Shown here: positions 10,652-22,689 of the stretch, piece after piece
Layout: each line of letters starts with the position of its first letter
Position numbering within the stretch: position 1 is the stretch's first letter
Origin: Sycobia sp. Sy_11
Lineage: Eukaryota; Arthropoda; Insecta; Hymenoptera; Epichrysomallidae
Direction: 5' to 3'
Length of the DNA: 64,000 nucleotides
NCBI GenBank assembly: GCA_018907035.1
Contig: JACCIC010000029.1
Location: 3,722,501-3,786,500 of the forward strand
Made by a program: the position numbers and the translations under genes
Notes under the pieces: model-generated
What the model was told of the DNA's origin: nothing
The model's database searches: none
What the model saw: only the letters and a program-made list of their open reading frames with translations

Positions 10652-11380
10652 CTATTCAGAACAAAGATTACGCAATGCGTTGAAAGACAGATCAATGTTG
10701 ACATGATCATCATAATCTTGTCGATAAATTACTAACATATTAATATTATCTCTAATAAGATGTTTTGATATATGAGCATATGACTGGCATAGGTAGAAGC
10801 AGTCTACACTTTTATGTCTCCTCATACAGAAAAATGCTCTGACGTTATCTTGCTTCTCACAAGCTACATCATCAAAAATTATGATTGAATTTGTCAATAC
10901 TTCATCTGGTGATATTAAAGATTTATGTTCACTAAACGGGAGATATGAAATGCCTTTGATTGGTTCTGTGACTTTTTTGAGAAATTGATACTTTGGTTGA
11001 TATAACGATTTTGAATAAACATACACATTCTCAAATCTAAGGCCATTGGGATGAGTGATTAAAGCTAATAAACTATTTGTTTTTCCGCAGTTTGATGGGC
11101 CGCAGAATACTGCTCGTATACTATGTGGTAGTAACTTTCCGCGTCACTTCCTTCTTTTTTCCTTTGCAAAATCAAAGTTAACGACGGGCAATTTCACGTT
11201 CTGCTCAGAAATCCATGTTGGCATGACAAAGTCTAGTTTATCATTAGCTGAAGTAAATATATAAATGTTGATATTATATTCTTGATCATCAGTTATAGTT
11301 TGACTGTTAACGATAATTGAACATAAAACTCGTATACATTCGAAAAAGGAAGGACGTGGATTGCTCGATAGAGTAATCAA
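10652..11380 (-). pseudogene. Polinton packaging ATPase (A32/FtsK-HerA type), one in-frame stop
   Basis: On the minus strand a single frame runs from 11380 (open upstream to about 11400) to 10652, interrupted only by a TGA at 11144-11146. Twelve codons after that stop lies a P-loop with GPSNCGKTN (about 11076-11102), and further on SIIIFDDVACE, a Walker B motif (FDD at 10868-10876). This order and the spacing fit the viral genome-packaging ATPases of the FtsK/HerA superfamily carried by Polintons and related large DNA viruses, which pump DNA into capsids. Because the only break is one stop, decay is recent relative to the other element genes, or the stop is a sequencing or reading error. It is transcribed divergently from the capsid-type genes that begin at 11397. 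Confidence 0.78.
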
Positions 11381-11396
11381 TAATTTACCTATCGAA

Positions 11397-11817
11397 ATGC
11401 ATCTTCCTGGTAATCAATACTGTGGCCCCGAACTAAATTAAGGAAGCGATTACAAAGGGGTGATGCAGGAATAAATCCACTAGATAAGGCATGTAAAGAA
11501 CATAACATTAAGTACTCTAAAAAAACAGTAATCGTAAAGTGGCTGACATAAAGCTTGCTAATAAATCTTGACAACGGATTAAAGCTAAGGATTCTAGCCT
11601 TGCTGAGAAAATGTCAGCTCTAGCGATTGCAAGTGCTATGAAATTAAAGGCAAAAACTGGAATGAGCCTGAAATTCAACGAATTGGTAACAGCAGCGAAA
11701 AAATCATTGAAATCAGGTAAAAATTCATGCAAAGTAATACAGTCCGCCTTAAAAGGTGCTCGTCAAACTCTTAAGAATAGTAGTTTTAAGAAGAAAGTGC
11801 CTTCTACCATCACGTAA
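11397..11817 (+). pseudogene. phospholipase A2-like minor-capsid-type protein, frameshifted
   Basis: The start MHLPGNQYCGP is followed in a second frame by TKLRKRL, RGDAGINPLD and KACKEHNIKYS (motif at 11501-11515), and in a third frame by an alanine/lysine-rich tail (from about 11545, with a stop near 11570) that ends at 11815. LPG..YCGPG..L..RL, LD.AC..HD..Y is the calcium-loop and catalytic signature of the parvovirus-type phospholipase A2 domain, which in Polintons and adintovirus-like elements occurs in a minor capsid or membrane-penetration protein. Here the catalytic HD pair reads HN and a glycine of the calcium loop falls at the first frame break, so the remnant would lack activity even apart from the breaks. 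Confidence 0.72.
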
Positions 11818-11818
11818 T

Positions 11819-12897
11819 TCTATTTATATCTATGGAAAATTCCAAAAACTGATGGAAATGCACCATCTAAATCTAGATTTGTCAACAATGGTATTTGTCA
11901 TGTTTTTGATGAAATTCGCTACCAAATTCATGATGTTGAAATAGAATAAAGAAAAATGTTGGATTGAGTAGTGTCATGAAAGGATGGGCTGCGTTCAATA
12001 CCAACGAGACGCTCATGCTTGAAAATGCAGACTGGGTGGGCAATGAAGAAGCAACGAGAACTTTCATAGATAGGTATGGAAACTTTGGCGTTTCTATTCT
12101 TCTAAATATGATTTTGAGCTTCGCAGAAGATTACAAAAAAATTGTAATTAATATGAAGCATGAAGTCATTCTGGTAAGATCAAGATCAGACCTGAATGCT
12201 ATCATCCAGGAAGGTATTATAGTAGGTAATAATATTACATATGAAGAATATAACATAAAAATGACAAAGATACAATGTTTAATACCTTATGTCATTGCTT
12301 CTGATAAACAAAAAATCCAACTTTTAAATTTCATCGGCAAAGATAATCCCATCTCAATGTGTTATCGTTCATTGAAACTATTTGAATATCCTGTTATACC
12401 AAGCGCCAATAAGCATGTGTGAACAGTGAAAACTTGGAGAAACTTGAAATCAATTGGAGAAACCAGTTTATGTTATTCTCGGCTTACTGACAAAGAAAAA
12501 ATATGAAGCAAGCGCAAACGCCAGTCATTTTGATCATTGCAATATTAGTAACGTTAGACTTTTTTTGAATTTGCAATATTATCCATACAATAATTTAAAC
12601 CTTGACATCCCTAATAATCAATACGGTATCGTATGACATGTATGCAAATTTCCAAAAAACATACTATACAAGGGATCCTCAACCACTGCTTGCTTGCAGT
12701 TTCTCGAGAATGAACCTCTCATATTTATTGATTGCTCACGACAAAATGAATCTCTAAATAGCGCTCCTGTAGATGTACGTTTAGAATTTGAGGCTAAAGA
12801 GAACTTTCCAGCCAATACTACAAATTATTTCTTGATCTTGCACGATCGCATAGCTCAGTATAATCCCATCAGTGAAGATGTGAGACAGGTTATTTAA
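11819..12897 (+). pseudogene. double-jelly-roll-type major capsid protein, frameshifted
   Basis: Pieces in several frames keep one order: FVNNGICHVFDEI near 11878-11920, VMKGWAAFN and a long open stretch 11964-12422 with FAEDYKKIVINMKHE and LVRSRSDLNA, a TGA at 12420-12422, LEKPVYVILG and FDHCNISNVRLFLN in 12454-12636, and FIDCSRQNESLNSAPVDVRL with LILHDRIAQYNPIS in 12694-12897. I recall this order from insect proteins assigned to the double jelly-roll capsid family of Polintons; a profile search would settle it. It would form the virus-like shell into which the ATPase packs DNA. At least three breaks are present. It lies 3' of the phospholipase-type ORF on the same strand, the usual capsid block. 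Confidence 0.7.
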
Positions 12898-13072
12898 ATA
12901 GATTATTAAAAAAAGAAAAAAGTAGATGACTTTGCTATAGGCTATGAGCACATAAAGGAGAATGGATATTCCCTCTTCTCCAGACTTTGCTCAAAACACA
13001 ACGAGAAAGTCTATAGGTATTCTACTGCACCTAAAGTCTACTCACGTCTAAAGTGTACTATATCCCCCAGCA

Positions 13073-13164
13073 TGACCTAGATGGGGGCTCAGCACACTTT
13101 TTAAGGGGGGGGGAGGTGTGCTAGAATACCTATATTCTAGAATGCTTATAGCCTATCTACTGAC
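13073..13164 (-). repeat. Polinton terminal inverted repeat, right copy
   Basis: Reverse complement of the repeat at 5103-5192. It ends outward with CTATCTACTGAC and holds a run of G (13105-13114) where the left copy has CGTCATCC. The outermost motif ATATAAGTCT follows at 13189-13198. Confidence 0.8.
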
Positions 13165-13204
13165 ATTCACTCAGACACGCAATCTACTATATAAGTCTAT
13201 GGTA

Positions 13205-13670
13205 AAGGTAAAAATTTAGTTCTCTCCTTGGAACGTTATGGTTAATGGTTTTTTTTGGGACGAATTATGTGTTTTAGCGGTCCTTTTTTTGATACGATAG
13301 AATTACAACAGATAGATATCATTAAGTGCAAAAGAAACTCAGAAATGCCATTAAACAGAAACGATTTTGAAAATTGACCAAAAATGTCTTGTTTGTCAAT
13401 GACAACGCTCGGTCTCGATAAGTCAAAAAAAAAAGAAAAACCTTACTTCCGAAATTCAAGTGCAAAAATTTCGACCACCTGCCTCCAGACCTCGCACCAA
13501 GTAATTATTTTCTTTTCCCAGAATAGTTGGGCGGCCAGCGCTTCGCTTCAAATGACGAAATCGAAAAAGTCGTTAAATCGTGAATCGAAAAACAGTTTAG
13601 AGAGAGTAGCAAATATACAAATAATTAGGCTGTCGCTACTATTCGTATCAATCGAGTAATTACTAAATTT
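13205..13670 (+). mobile_element. mariner-like transposase, C-terminal fragment
   Basis: Follows the right end of the Polinton. In order it shows FFWDELCVLAVLF (about 13249-13285), AIKQKR, NDNARSR (13398-13418) and PPDLAPSNYFLFP (13482-13520) in shifting frames. These match the catalytic half of mariner transposases, where HDNARPH and SPDLAPSD carry the second and third aspartates. Here the third one is N, 34 codons after the D of NDN. No 3' terminal repeat matching 4471 is seen, so the 3' end is missing. With 4471-4770 it forms one mariner copy that also lacks about 400 bp of its middle. Confidence 0.72.
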
Positions 13671-14243
13671 GTCATTTCGTTATCAATGTTTTTACCGCTT
13701 GTTGTGCTTGAAAGATTTTTATAATGTCTAGAAAGTTTTTAATCTTCTACTTTTATAATTTTATGATATAATTAGAAATTTTAGATGTTAATATTATGTT
13801 TCTTATTAATACAATTTTCAGTTATTATAATTTATTTAGATTATTTTGTATAAATTTGAAATATGCTTTTTGAAACGATCGGTGTCTCCAATGTGAATTG
13901 CATCCTACTAAGTGCTTTATATAGTTTTTTTGTAACATATCAATATTTTCTTTATTATTAAGTAATATAGATTATCAATTATATTTTATTCTATTAATCA
14001 CTATCATTAATATTTTAATAATTTAATAACTTATGTCATAAGATAATTTACGAAATTCATGAATAAATGTTTTCCTTATCATTGACAAGAACTGTTAACG
14101 ATATAATTTATTGTAAAACCTTTATGCTAATCAATCGATGAAATTATGCCTGTTTCTTGATGATTAAACATTTACACTGAAAACTTCAATTATTGAATGA
14201 TTAATATGTTTTTCTAAGGAAGCGACAAAATACTTAACTCAAA
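13671..14243. other. remaining upstream part of module 2
   Basis: AT-rich, no reading frame. The last 100 bases (ACTTCAATTATTGAAT-x-ATTAAT at 14180-14202) match the intron end of copy 1 (1946-1970). Confidence 0.5.
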
Positions 14244-14448
14244 ATTAAAACAAAACGTTTCCTGCTTTTGTACGCTTTACTTGTATTCTGTATAGATGTT
14301 GCAGTGGGAGGCGATTGCAATATTTTATACGCTTCATAACGGCAAGGATTCTACGGGCATACAAACTTGTAAAGACATTTGCAAACAGAACGATTCGGGT
14401 CTCGATTATTGCACGAATAGTAAGTGTCATTGTACTAACTGCACATAA
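14244..14448 (+). pseudogene. CS-alpha-beta peptide gene copy 2, inactivated
   Basis: Same layout as the intact copies: an acceptor-like TTTTTCTAAG (AG at 14217-14218), a 25-base leader close to those of the other copies, then a signal-peptide-like stretch and the cysteine framework. Three lesions are visible: the start codon reads ATT (14244-14246), an in-frame TAA occurs about 35 codons on (near 14337), and a one-base shift separates the two halves. The last half still keeps the C-x3-C, C-x4-C-x-C-x2-C pattern and a stop at 14446-14448. AATAAA lies in the 3' flank (near 14494 and 14546). Its upstream module is separated from it by 8.9 kb of mobile DNA, so loss of the promoter may have preceded or followed the coding damage. 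Confidence 0.85.
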
Positions 14449-17400
14449 TAACCAAGTTATTGTATGAAAAATTCACAGTGTTTTAACTCAGTAAATAAAA
14501 TGTTTCATTTCAATGAGTGGATGCTTCGTAAAACACAATGTTATGAATAAAATATCTTGACATATCAATTAAATGTATTATTATTTCAATATTCTAATGT
14601 TCAATTTATAGTTTTTTATAGTTTTTTTAGATCATTAAACCCTTAGAATTTTGAAAAATTATAATAAAAATAATTTGATTAATTTTATTTAATGAAACTC
14701 TATTAATAGTTTTAATAACAATATCGTGAGCAATGCGATCTATGTGTTTACTTTTATTGATAATAATGAGTATTAAGAATTGAAATTACATAATCAATCA
14801 GAGGCGACGATTTTCAAAACAAAGATATAAATTATATTGTGTTTATATCTTTATCTATAATTCCACCAAAATATACATGATTTCAATCAAAAATTGATTC
14901 TTCTGTGTTATGTGTTCAATGAAAATGTAAACTAAATAATTATATCAAATATTTTTTTATTTTTTAATATACTATGAGAATATAATATAATAAAATAAAT
15001 ATTTTAAGAATAAATACCTATTTTTTTAATTGCAATATCAGTTCTCTCTATTTGAACACTATTATTATCTGAATATTTATGAATGACATGACATGATTGT
15101 TTTCATTCAGTGGCGCCTCCCTACATCCGGTGAATGTTTTTTTTGTTGCCAATACTAAATAAGATACTTATATGCTCTTGAGGCAATGTAAAAAGAATGA
15201 ATAAATGATTATATAATCATATAAATATTTGTTATAATGTCATCAATTGCATCAGTTACTAAACTATTTACAATATATACAAAAGAATGCGTTTCTTTGA
15301 CTTATATTTACGAATATTCTAGCGGCCAAAGTGTACAAATTTTGAAGTTACTGGTCTTTCTAGACAAAGACTGTGTAATAAGGGAATAAAAATATTACAA
15401 ACAATGAAACTTTGCTCGTGTTCCGAGTTTTATCTTGTGTCCCTTTTTGCACAATAAAAATTATAATATTGATATTTAGATAAATTACACAAACTAATGA
15501 ATAAGAATTTCAGTATCGTCACAAACAAGAACAAGATAAAAAGGTGAAAGTACACGAATTGAATTATAATATCCGATTTATACAAGACTAATTCAGGTTT
15601 AAATTAAATATTTTTTAAATTTTCTAGAAATAAAAAGCATCTCTGCGACTAATACATTGCGCGAGTATGATCTATTACAGCAAGGTGCACCCGTGGTCTG
15701 GGCACTTTAACTCAAGACTGAATCTGCGTTGCGATTATACAGATTCTATAAAAATTTTAACCGCAAGAGATTTTCGAAAATTATAATTGCTCTTAAAAGT
15801 GCAAATAAATGTGCATTTAACTTATGATGTTAGAGGGAAATTCTCGCCATATCTATATGTGAATTAAAAAAAAGGAAAAGGAAGTAAGAAACAAAATTTA
15901 TAGTAGCAAAATACACGAGTCATTTCCTATTTAAAAAATTTTCGACTAATCCATGTTGAATAAGCAACAGAGTTATTGCACGGCCCTACGCGCGAAATGT
16001 TTTCTCGAGCGAGCCAAATGTTTTCTCATTTGCGTGCGCCTCTACTTTCTTTTCATACTTCTGCATGGCAATAGTTAGGTTCGTTTATTGTCTATATTGC
16101 TGGAGTTTTCTGATTGGTCTGTTTTCTGATTGTCTGAGTTTTCTGATATTTCTGATTAAATTCTTGTCTTTATAATAGGTTTACTTGTTGTCTTTAGACG
16201 CTTATCCACGTAGACAGTCGATTCTTTCTCGAGCCGAATAAATCAATTTTTAATGTATTGGCTTCATAATTTATAGAGAAATATGAAAATCTCAATCTCG
16301 CATTAATAATAATTTTCAATGAATTAATGACATCGTTCAAACTTTTACAATGATTTTTAATTATTATTTTATATTGGGTTTTTAAAATTGCAAAGAATTC
16401 ATGGAATTAAATTAATATTATGTTTTATTTATTTTATAATTTTAATAAAACATATATGATTCTTAGTTTGAGAAAATTTAAATTAATTACTGGAGGGTAC
16501 ATATTTGCTCAAAATTATAATTCGAAATGTCTCCGGTCCAGAAAGGCATTGTCAATAATGACTTGCCAGAGAGTTAGTTTAGATATTTTAAAAAACATTT
16601 GGCCAGATAAAATCATTTCCCGCGCGAATCGTGGTCTCAAAACCAGCCGCTTCGATCAAAATCGTTCATTTAAATGTTCATACTCGTCGCCGAATTTTTT
16701 CTATACAGAAAACTTCTGCACACTCGTGTTATCTATATGTACGCCAATCTCGCTTAATTTTACAAGCTTTAACCTCCGTGCTGCATTATTATATGTAGGA
16801 TTCTTCTCCGATCGGTTCCGAACTTCAAGCGGCATCCGATACAGGCTTGCGGTGAATCTAACGCTATAAACAAATAAATAGAATAAATATAAGTATAAAT
16901 AAAAACATAAATGTAAACATAAATGTGAAGTTTTTAATTGCATCGATCGAATGATGTATACAATTAATGCGTCAATGGACTGTAACTAAAATATTATCTG
17001 AGTTTCATTTCAGTTGCCGAATTCGTATTTATCAGGTAAAAACGACGTCTCTTATTGTTAAACCAAAGAATATATAAGAGATTACGGAAATTTAGGGCGT
17101 AAAGTCAGAATTTCGCGTATCGTTACGAGTTTTAGCCGCAGGATGAGTTTTTTTACGCTTACAAAATATATCGTAAAACTTTTTCAACCTAATTATTATA
17201 ACTGAATCGATCTCAATTATATGTTATTGCTCAAATAATTTGCTATTCCCGCAGTGCATGGTATCTACGGCGTTTCAATATACTTTGAAGTATGCGTCTT
17301 CGAGTGTTAAGGCCGTTTTATCATGATGATACTTTACGAAAATTAAGTTATTTGCAAGAAATTTAAAAATAAAATTTATTGTACTCATATTGTATCGACG

Positions 17401-18816
17401 TCAGTATTATTATTCCTTACATGTAACAATGAGGGCGAGTATTAAATATTGTATAGGTTCTGATTTTTTATTCAGGTATTCGAATATTGAAAAATACAAA
17501 TTATCTGGATAATAAAAAATTCCAATGGAATAAATACTTGCAGTACTGGATAGAACTCTCAAATTAAGCATTATTTACAGTCGCATCTGGGACATATATA
17601 TACGTATATATGTATGTATAAACAATATGAATGTATACAACAATTTCAAAAATTCAATAATCCAATTACGAATTTCACAATCTTTGGGAACTGTTAACAC
17701 CCACGCAAGCACTTTTAACTAATGCAAGCGCCGAAAATCATCGTAAATTCGAGTATGCAAATATATTTATAATTACATTGACTTACCAATATTCTATTAT
17801 TGTATAGAAATTTATCCAGCTAATATTGTACGATTAAAGCCGCAATGAAACATACTATTATCCAATAATTGGCATAATTTAGTTTTGAATTCCAAGGAGT
17901 GCTAACAAGGGCGAAGCCCTGCTAGGATATGGGATATGCTATTCATTAAATTAATGTAACTATATATCAATAAAATATTCAGAACTGTAAATCAACGTTT
18001 CAATCTGTTACAACTAATTTAATATAAACATCTTTATATAATATGCATTAAATTAAATTTTTTTACTGATATTTTAATACTGAACATGTGAAGAATGAGA
18101 ATAATAAAACTAATAAAAATAATAAAAGGTGTTTTAAACAGAGCGTAAAATTTATTGAATTTCATAGGATCGGCATTCTTGCAAACGATACATTGTCTGA
18201 CAATAACAAATGCACAAATCTCTTACACTCTGAATCCCCATCTTATTCTTTCTCTAGAAATGTCTAAACCGCTGTTCATTATATTTTTAATTTCTAACTT
18301 TTAAGTTGTTCATTAAGGAGTTAAACGTTTTCTAATCGTCGATTCATTAACATTAAAGATATAAGTGGATTGAAGAATGAAAAATTGGCCGTGCATCACT
18401 GTTGTTAAAAATAGTATTGCATATCATTGTGAACATTTATTATGGTGATTCGTTCGTCGTATTAAGTACTGCGGAACTAGTTATCATTTCAAATACCTAA
18501 TAAAAAAATGTTTTTTATATAAAACATAGAATTCCCTGCATATTTTAGAAAAAAATTCGAAAACATAATAACGTTTTAAAAGAAAAATATTTCAATAAAC
18601 ACGTTTAAGATATAATCAATTTTAATCAATTTTCTCGATTATGTGTAAACTAAATAAAAACTCAGATGTTATCTAAGTCGCACACAGTATGTGTTAGGAA
18701 GTATTATAAGAGATAACATCTGTATAATACTTATTAATTAATAATATGCCTTCTTTTTTGCTAACACTATCATTAATGTTACGCCGTATAGAAAGCATTT
18801 TTGACAAAATACCTTT
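14449..18816. other. AT-rich intergenic stretch
   Basis: The first 150 bases are the decayed 3' flank of copy 2. Beyond that no gene is supported. The 149-codon frame at 16420-16869 has no recognisable domain or codon pattern. A short tandem array of GTTTTCTGATT-like units lies at 16101-16156, and a small hairpin (AGGGC-GAA-GCCCT) at 17908-17920. Confidence 0.5.
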
Positions 18817-19029
18817 TTAATTAATTTTTTCAATATCTAATATACTGGAATTTTCCCATTTAAATATATGTAAATAACGATTACAATGAATATTAATGAT
18901 GGTTTCAATTATTTGTCTTTTATATTCATTTATATGATATTTTAACATTCGAATAGTCCCACCTATATGTAACCACACCATTTTTTTTAGCTTTTGTGGT
19001 CTTGGTTTTTCCCAGTTTAGTGGTATCAT
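18817..19029 (-). pseudogene. Penelope-like element GIY-YIG endonuclease fragment
   Basis: The minus-strand frame reads VWLHIGGTIRMLKYHINEYKR, then IHCNRYLHIFKWENSSILD. This resembles the GIY-YIG nuclease domain at the C-terminus of Penelope-like retroelements ((V/I)YIG-x-T-x-R-x2-K-x-RI-x-EYK, then a histidine and W-x3-ILD-x-E). The nucleotide sequence aligns with the + strand piece at 19233-19400. The nuclease would nick the target DNA for insertion. Only the domain remains, without the reverse transcriptase, so it is a relic. Confidence 0.55.
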
Positions 19030-19232
19030 TCAATTATTTTTTTTTATACCAAAAACTATAAATGTAAATAAATAAATCAACTATGAATTATAAATAATTT
19101 CAACAAATATTAAATAAAAACTTTAAAGTAACTGTGATTCTGGTTATAAATAAAAAACTTAATAATATCATCGAATTAGGAAAAGATAAGACAAAACGGT
19201 AGAAAAAAATTTATATAGCTTAGCAAATTCTT

Positions 19233-19470
19233 TGTGCTAATTGCGGTGCAATATGTATAGGCGAAACTAAAAGAACGTTTAAAAAATCATATTAAAGAAT
19301 ATAAAAAGAACAATAACCATGGCATTTATAATAGCCATTGTAATTATTATTTACATTTAATTGGGAAATTTTTAGTATTTTAGATACTGAAAATAATTAT
19401 GTAAAAATGTACTTTATAAGTGCTTTGTATACAGCGTAATATTAATATGTTAATACTGTTGACAACAAAG
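19233..19470 (+). pseudogene. Penelope-like element GIY-YIG endonuclease fragment, opposite orientation
   Basis: Starts CANCGAICIGETKRTFK, shifts frame, continues HIKEYKKNNNHGIYNSHCN and YLHLIGKFLVF, then ILDTENNYVKMYFISAL after a stop. The zinc-knuckle-like C-x2-C before the (Y)IG motif and the ILD-x-E block are typical of Penelope GIY-YIG domains. It is a diverged copy of 18817-19029 in head-to-head orientation, with about 200 bases between. Confidence 0.6.
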
Positions 19471-22400
19471 AAAACACATTATTACTTAATAAGAATTATA
19501 CAGATATTATCTCTTTCTTGTAATATTCGCCGCTACACACTGTGTGTTACACATATTGATTTGACGTATTTATATTGTAATGTTTACACGACAATTTGTC
19601 TTATAAACTTTGACATTGTTAATATTATATGGCTTCAGTTTGTGTTATATTTTATATTTTAAAAATATTTCTAAATATGCCTAAAATTATTTCAGAAATA
19701 TATGTCTCTAAAATAAATTAAAACCTTTTTGGGCATCAGTCAATAATAAAAAGTTTTTCAATAAACCCAAGACCCTGGTCGTCCTTACTGATGATGTTTT
19801 AACTATTCTTGTATTCCTCGACATTATGTGAAGATGTTGATATTCAACGCTCTCAGCTTATGAGCTTGCAACGATGGAATTATATTTAAGATCTTATACC
19901 GTTTAAATTTTACCGATTTATATTATATACCCCACATATATTATATTCGTTATGAATTGTATTACACATTTATTTCTTCTATCCTTGTTTTCTTTAAACC
20001 AAATAGTTGTTTATTTAATATTTTTCTACTTTCTTTGATTCTTTTTTTTTATATGTTGTTCTATTGTACAATTTCGACAAATTCCAGGATAATATGAAAC
20101 TTTTAATATCGATAAAAGTTAAATAATAATTTCAATTATTAATCTAACTAGTAATTAGTACTTGATTTATTATTTCGATATATTTATTCTATTCTGTCTT
20201 ATAAAAACTAATATGAGAACATCGAAGATATAAAAAAATATATATTGCAAAGCTCTTTAATTTAGATTCTAAATTTTTGAATTTCTATTTTCATATTACA
20301 TAATTTCATAAAAAATCTAATTTTCTGTAATTATTGAAATACTCATCAGTTACATTTCTTTACATGTTTTACATTTTTTTGAAAAAAAAAACAAAAATTT
20401 TTTAAATTTGAACCTTTTTGTGATTTCACGACCAAACTTTACACATTGATCATTTTGAAATTCGGAATGCATTCGTATAAAATATATTCTTTATCAATAT
20501 TTATTTTTCTTTCATTCGTGAAATCCGAGATCAGCAAAATTACAGGTACACAATATGAGTACACTACACTCACTATCAATATGAGATTTCTTTTATTTTA
20601 GTTTATTCATGTAAATAAACAATAAAGTATTGAGAGACTTTTCATTAATACGACCAATCACAGTTTTATTATATAACGTACTAATGTTAATAATAGTTCC
20701 TAATTGCAATATGAAAAATTAACTCATGAAAGATAAATGTAGATTCCTTATACGTTCTTTGTGACTCTGAATTTACACCTCTTAAATATTTTTCTTTAAC
20801 AGTTCAGAAATTTTCTGCATTCCCAAAAATTCGAAACTTAGGATCGTGTGTAGTCTAAAATTCTAAATTGTAATACTTTCAATAAATTCAAACAGAAGTT
20901 AAAAATTCTAATATTTTATTGGAAAATAATTAAAAAATGCAATTCTTGAAAAGTTTTAAGTGTTAAGCAGTTAATTTAAATATTTTATATTGTTTTTACC
21001 AAAAAAATGTTGTTTTGTTTTATATCTAAATATCGAAAATGGAAATATTCAAAATTATATCGATATCATTATATATCGTTTCGGTAAATATCAATTACAA
21101 TTTCCTATACATTTACATCCAAAGAAAGTATGGTTCTATAGGTAGCGGTTCATATTACATGTTTATAACAGAGCTATGCAAAACATATAATTGCAAATGA
21201 ACTGTTGCATCTGAAGTGCATTTGAGGCAAAATAATCCTAGCGATTCGGTATATCGCATTTTACACAAATATGGGCCCCGATTACGAAGTGATTTCTTAT
21301 TTATTTCAATTTGTAGAATGTAAATACCTTGAATGCCTTTTTTATTTGATCAAGTAGAACATTGCTGAAATTTTGAAAGTTTGACTACTTCTCGAAACAC
21401 AATTAACTGTTTTTTAAATATATAAAAAGATATTTCTAAATAGCTAATAAACCGAATGTATTATCTTGAATTCTTCAGAAATATTAATTAGTTGCTACTT
21501 TCAAGTAGATAAAATTGGTACAGACATTAAAATTTGATTTTTACAAAATCGTAACTATTAAACATGCATAATTGCAAGACAAAGTCTTTCTGCTCAAAAT
21601 GGTCCATATTTTTAGAAAAAAATCTTTTCAGTATCAAATATTAAGTGCTGTTTAATTTTTAAACGATTGTCATTAAAACAATATTTGATCTGTTCGACAA
21701 AAAATCCTCAGATTCTCATTCTCCGCGTAAATGTGTAAGATAAATCTTTTTTTTATACGGAGGTTGTCTGCAAATAGGAATGTACTCAGCACCAAGACTG
21801 TAAATGTATTGAACGGAACATAAATTTTTCATTGATGATTCAATGGTTAAATTGAATTTAATCGGTATTATATAATCTATTGGAAAAATTATATATCTAT
21901 TGCAATGTAGATTCATACATAAAGTAGTTTTTACATGGACGTTCTTTAACTGTTTTTTATGTTTTTTAAAAATTTTTTTGTACATATTATTTGTTTCTAT
22001 CACAACTTATTTGATTATTGACACGGGTTTCTTCATCATTTTCATAGCTTTTTTAAATATTTATTAAAGGAGGATAATGATCTGTAAATTTTTTTATTAA
22101 TTTTTATGCATTGCAATTGAGAAAAAATTATGAACGTGTATTTCGATTCCGGGAAAGTCTAGTTGATGCAATGAATAAAGACCAACGACCTTATTCGAGT
22201 AAACTACTTTGAGATTCATGACTGAGATCTTCTTCGAATAAATCTTATATTGAAGCCTCGTATTATTAAATGATTTTTAGTATTCCTTTACAAAATAATT
22301 CAAATCTCAATATATAAATTCAATTTTTACCAAGTCATGAGATCTATGCTAGAATGAAATTTCTAAATTTTTCTGACTATCAATAGATACTTTTTATATT

Positions 22401-22649
22401 TATAATACTTAATCTTCCATAAGTTTCAATTTTAGATAAGTCATAAGTATTATGATTTATATAAACAACTTAATTATTCGATTTATTAACTCGACTGTTA
22501 TTATAATATAGTTTTTATCCTTTTAAAACAAAATATTAAAGGTAATCTAGGTTTCAAGTTTCCTAGCATATTATTACTACAGATTTAACCTTCAAACTCT
22601 CAACAAGTAGATACAATTTATCAAAAATAGCATTTAAGTTCTCTATTTC

Positions 22650-22689
<40 letters not shown>

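Larger units (their letters stand above)
4771..13198. mobile_element. decayed Maverick/Polinton-type DNA transposon with nested debris
   Basis: The outer limits are set by AGACTTATATA at 4771 and its reverse complement ending at 13198. The hexamer AAGGTA lies just outside both (4764-4769 and 13205-13210), which would fit the 6-bp target duplication of Polintons, although it is offset by 1 and 6 bases from the matching ends. A longer inverted repeat of about 90 bp lies at 5103-5192 and 13073-13164. Inside are a packaging ATPase, a phospholipase A2-like minor-capsid-type ORF, a double-jelly-roll capsid-type ORF, two conserved Polinton-type ORFs and a spliced gene. At about 8.4 kb it is half the usual 15-20 kb. 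No polymerase B or integrase was recognised. Every gene of known family has stops or frameshifts, so it is not an active element. Confidence 0.8.

Noticed and set aside
16420..16869. 149-codon frame on the + strand
   Set aside because: No known motif, no promoter or splice context, and an overlapping minus-strand frame of similar quality.
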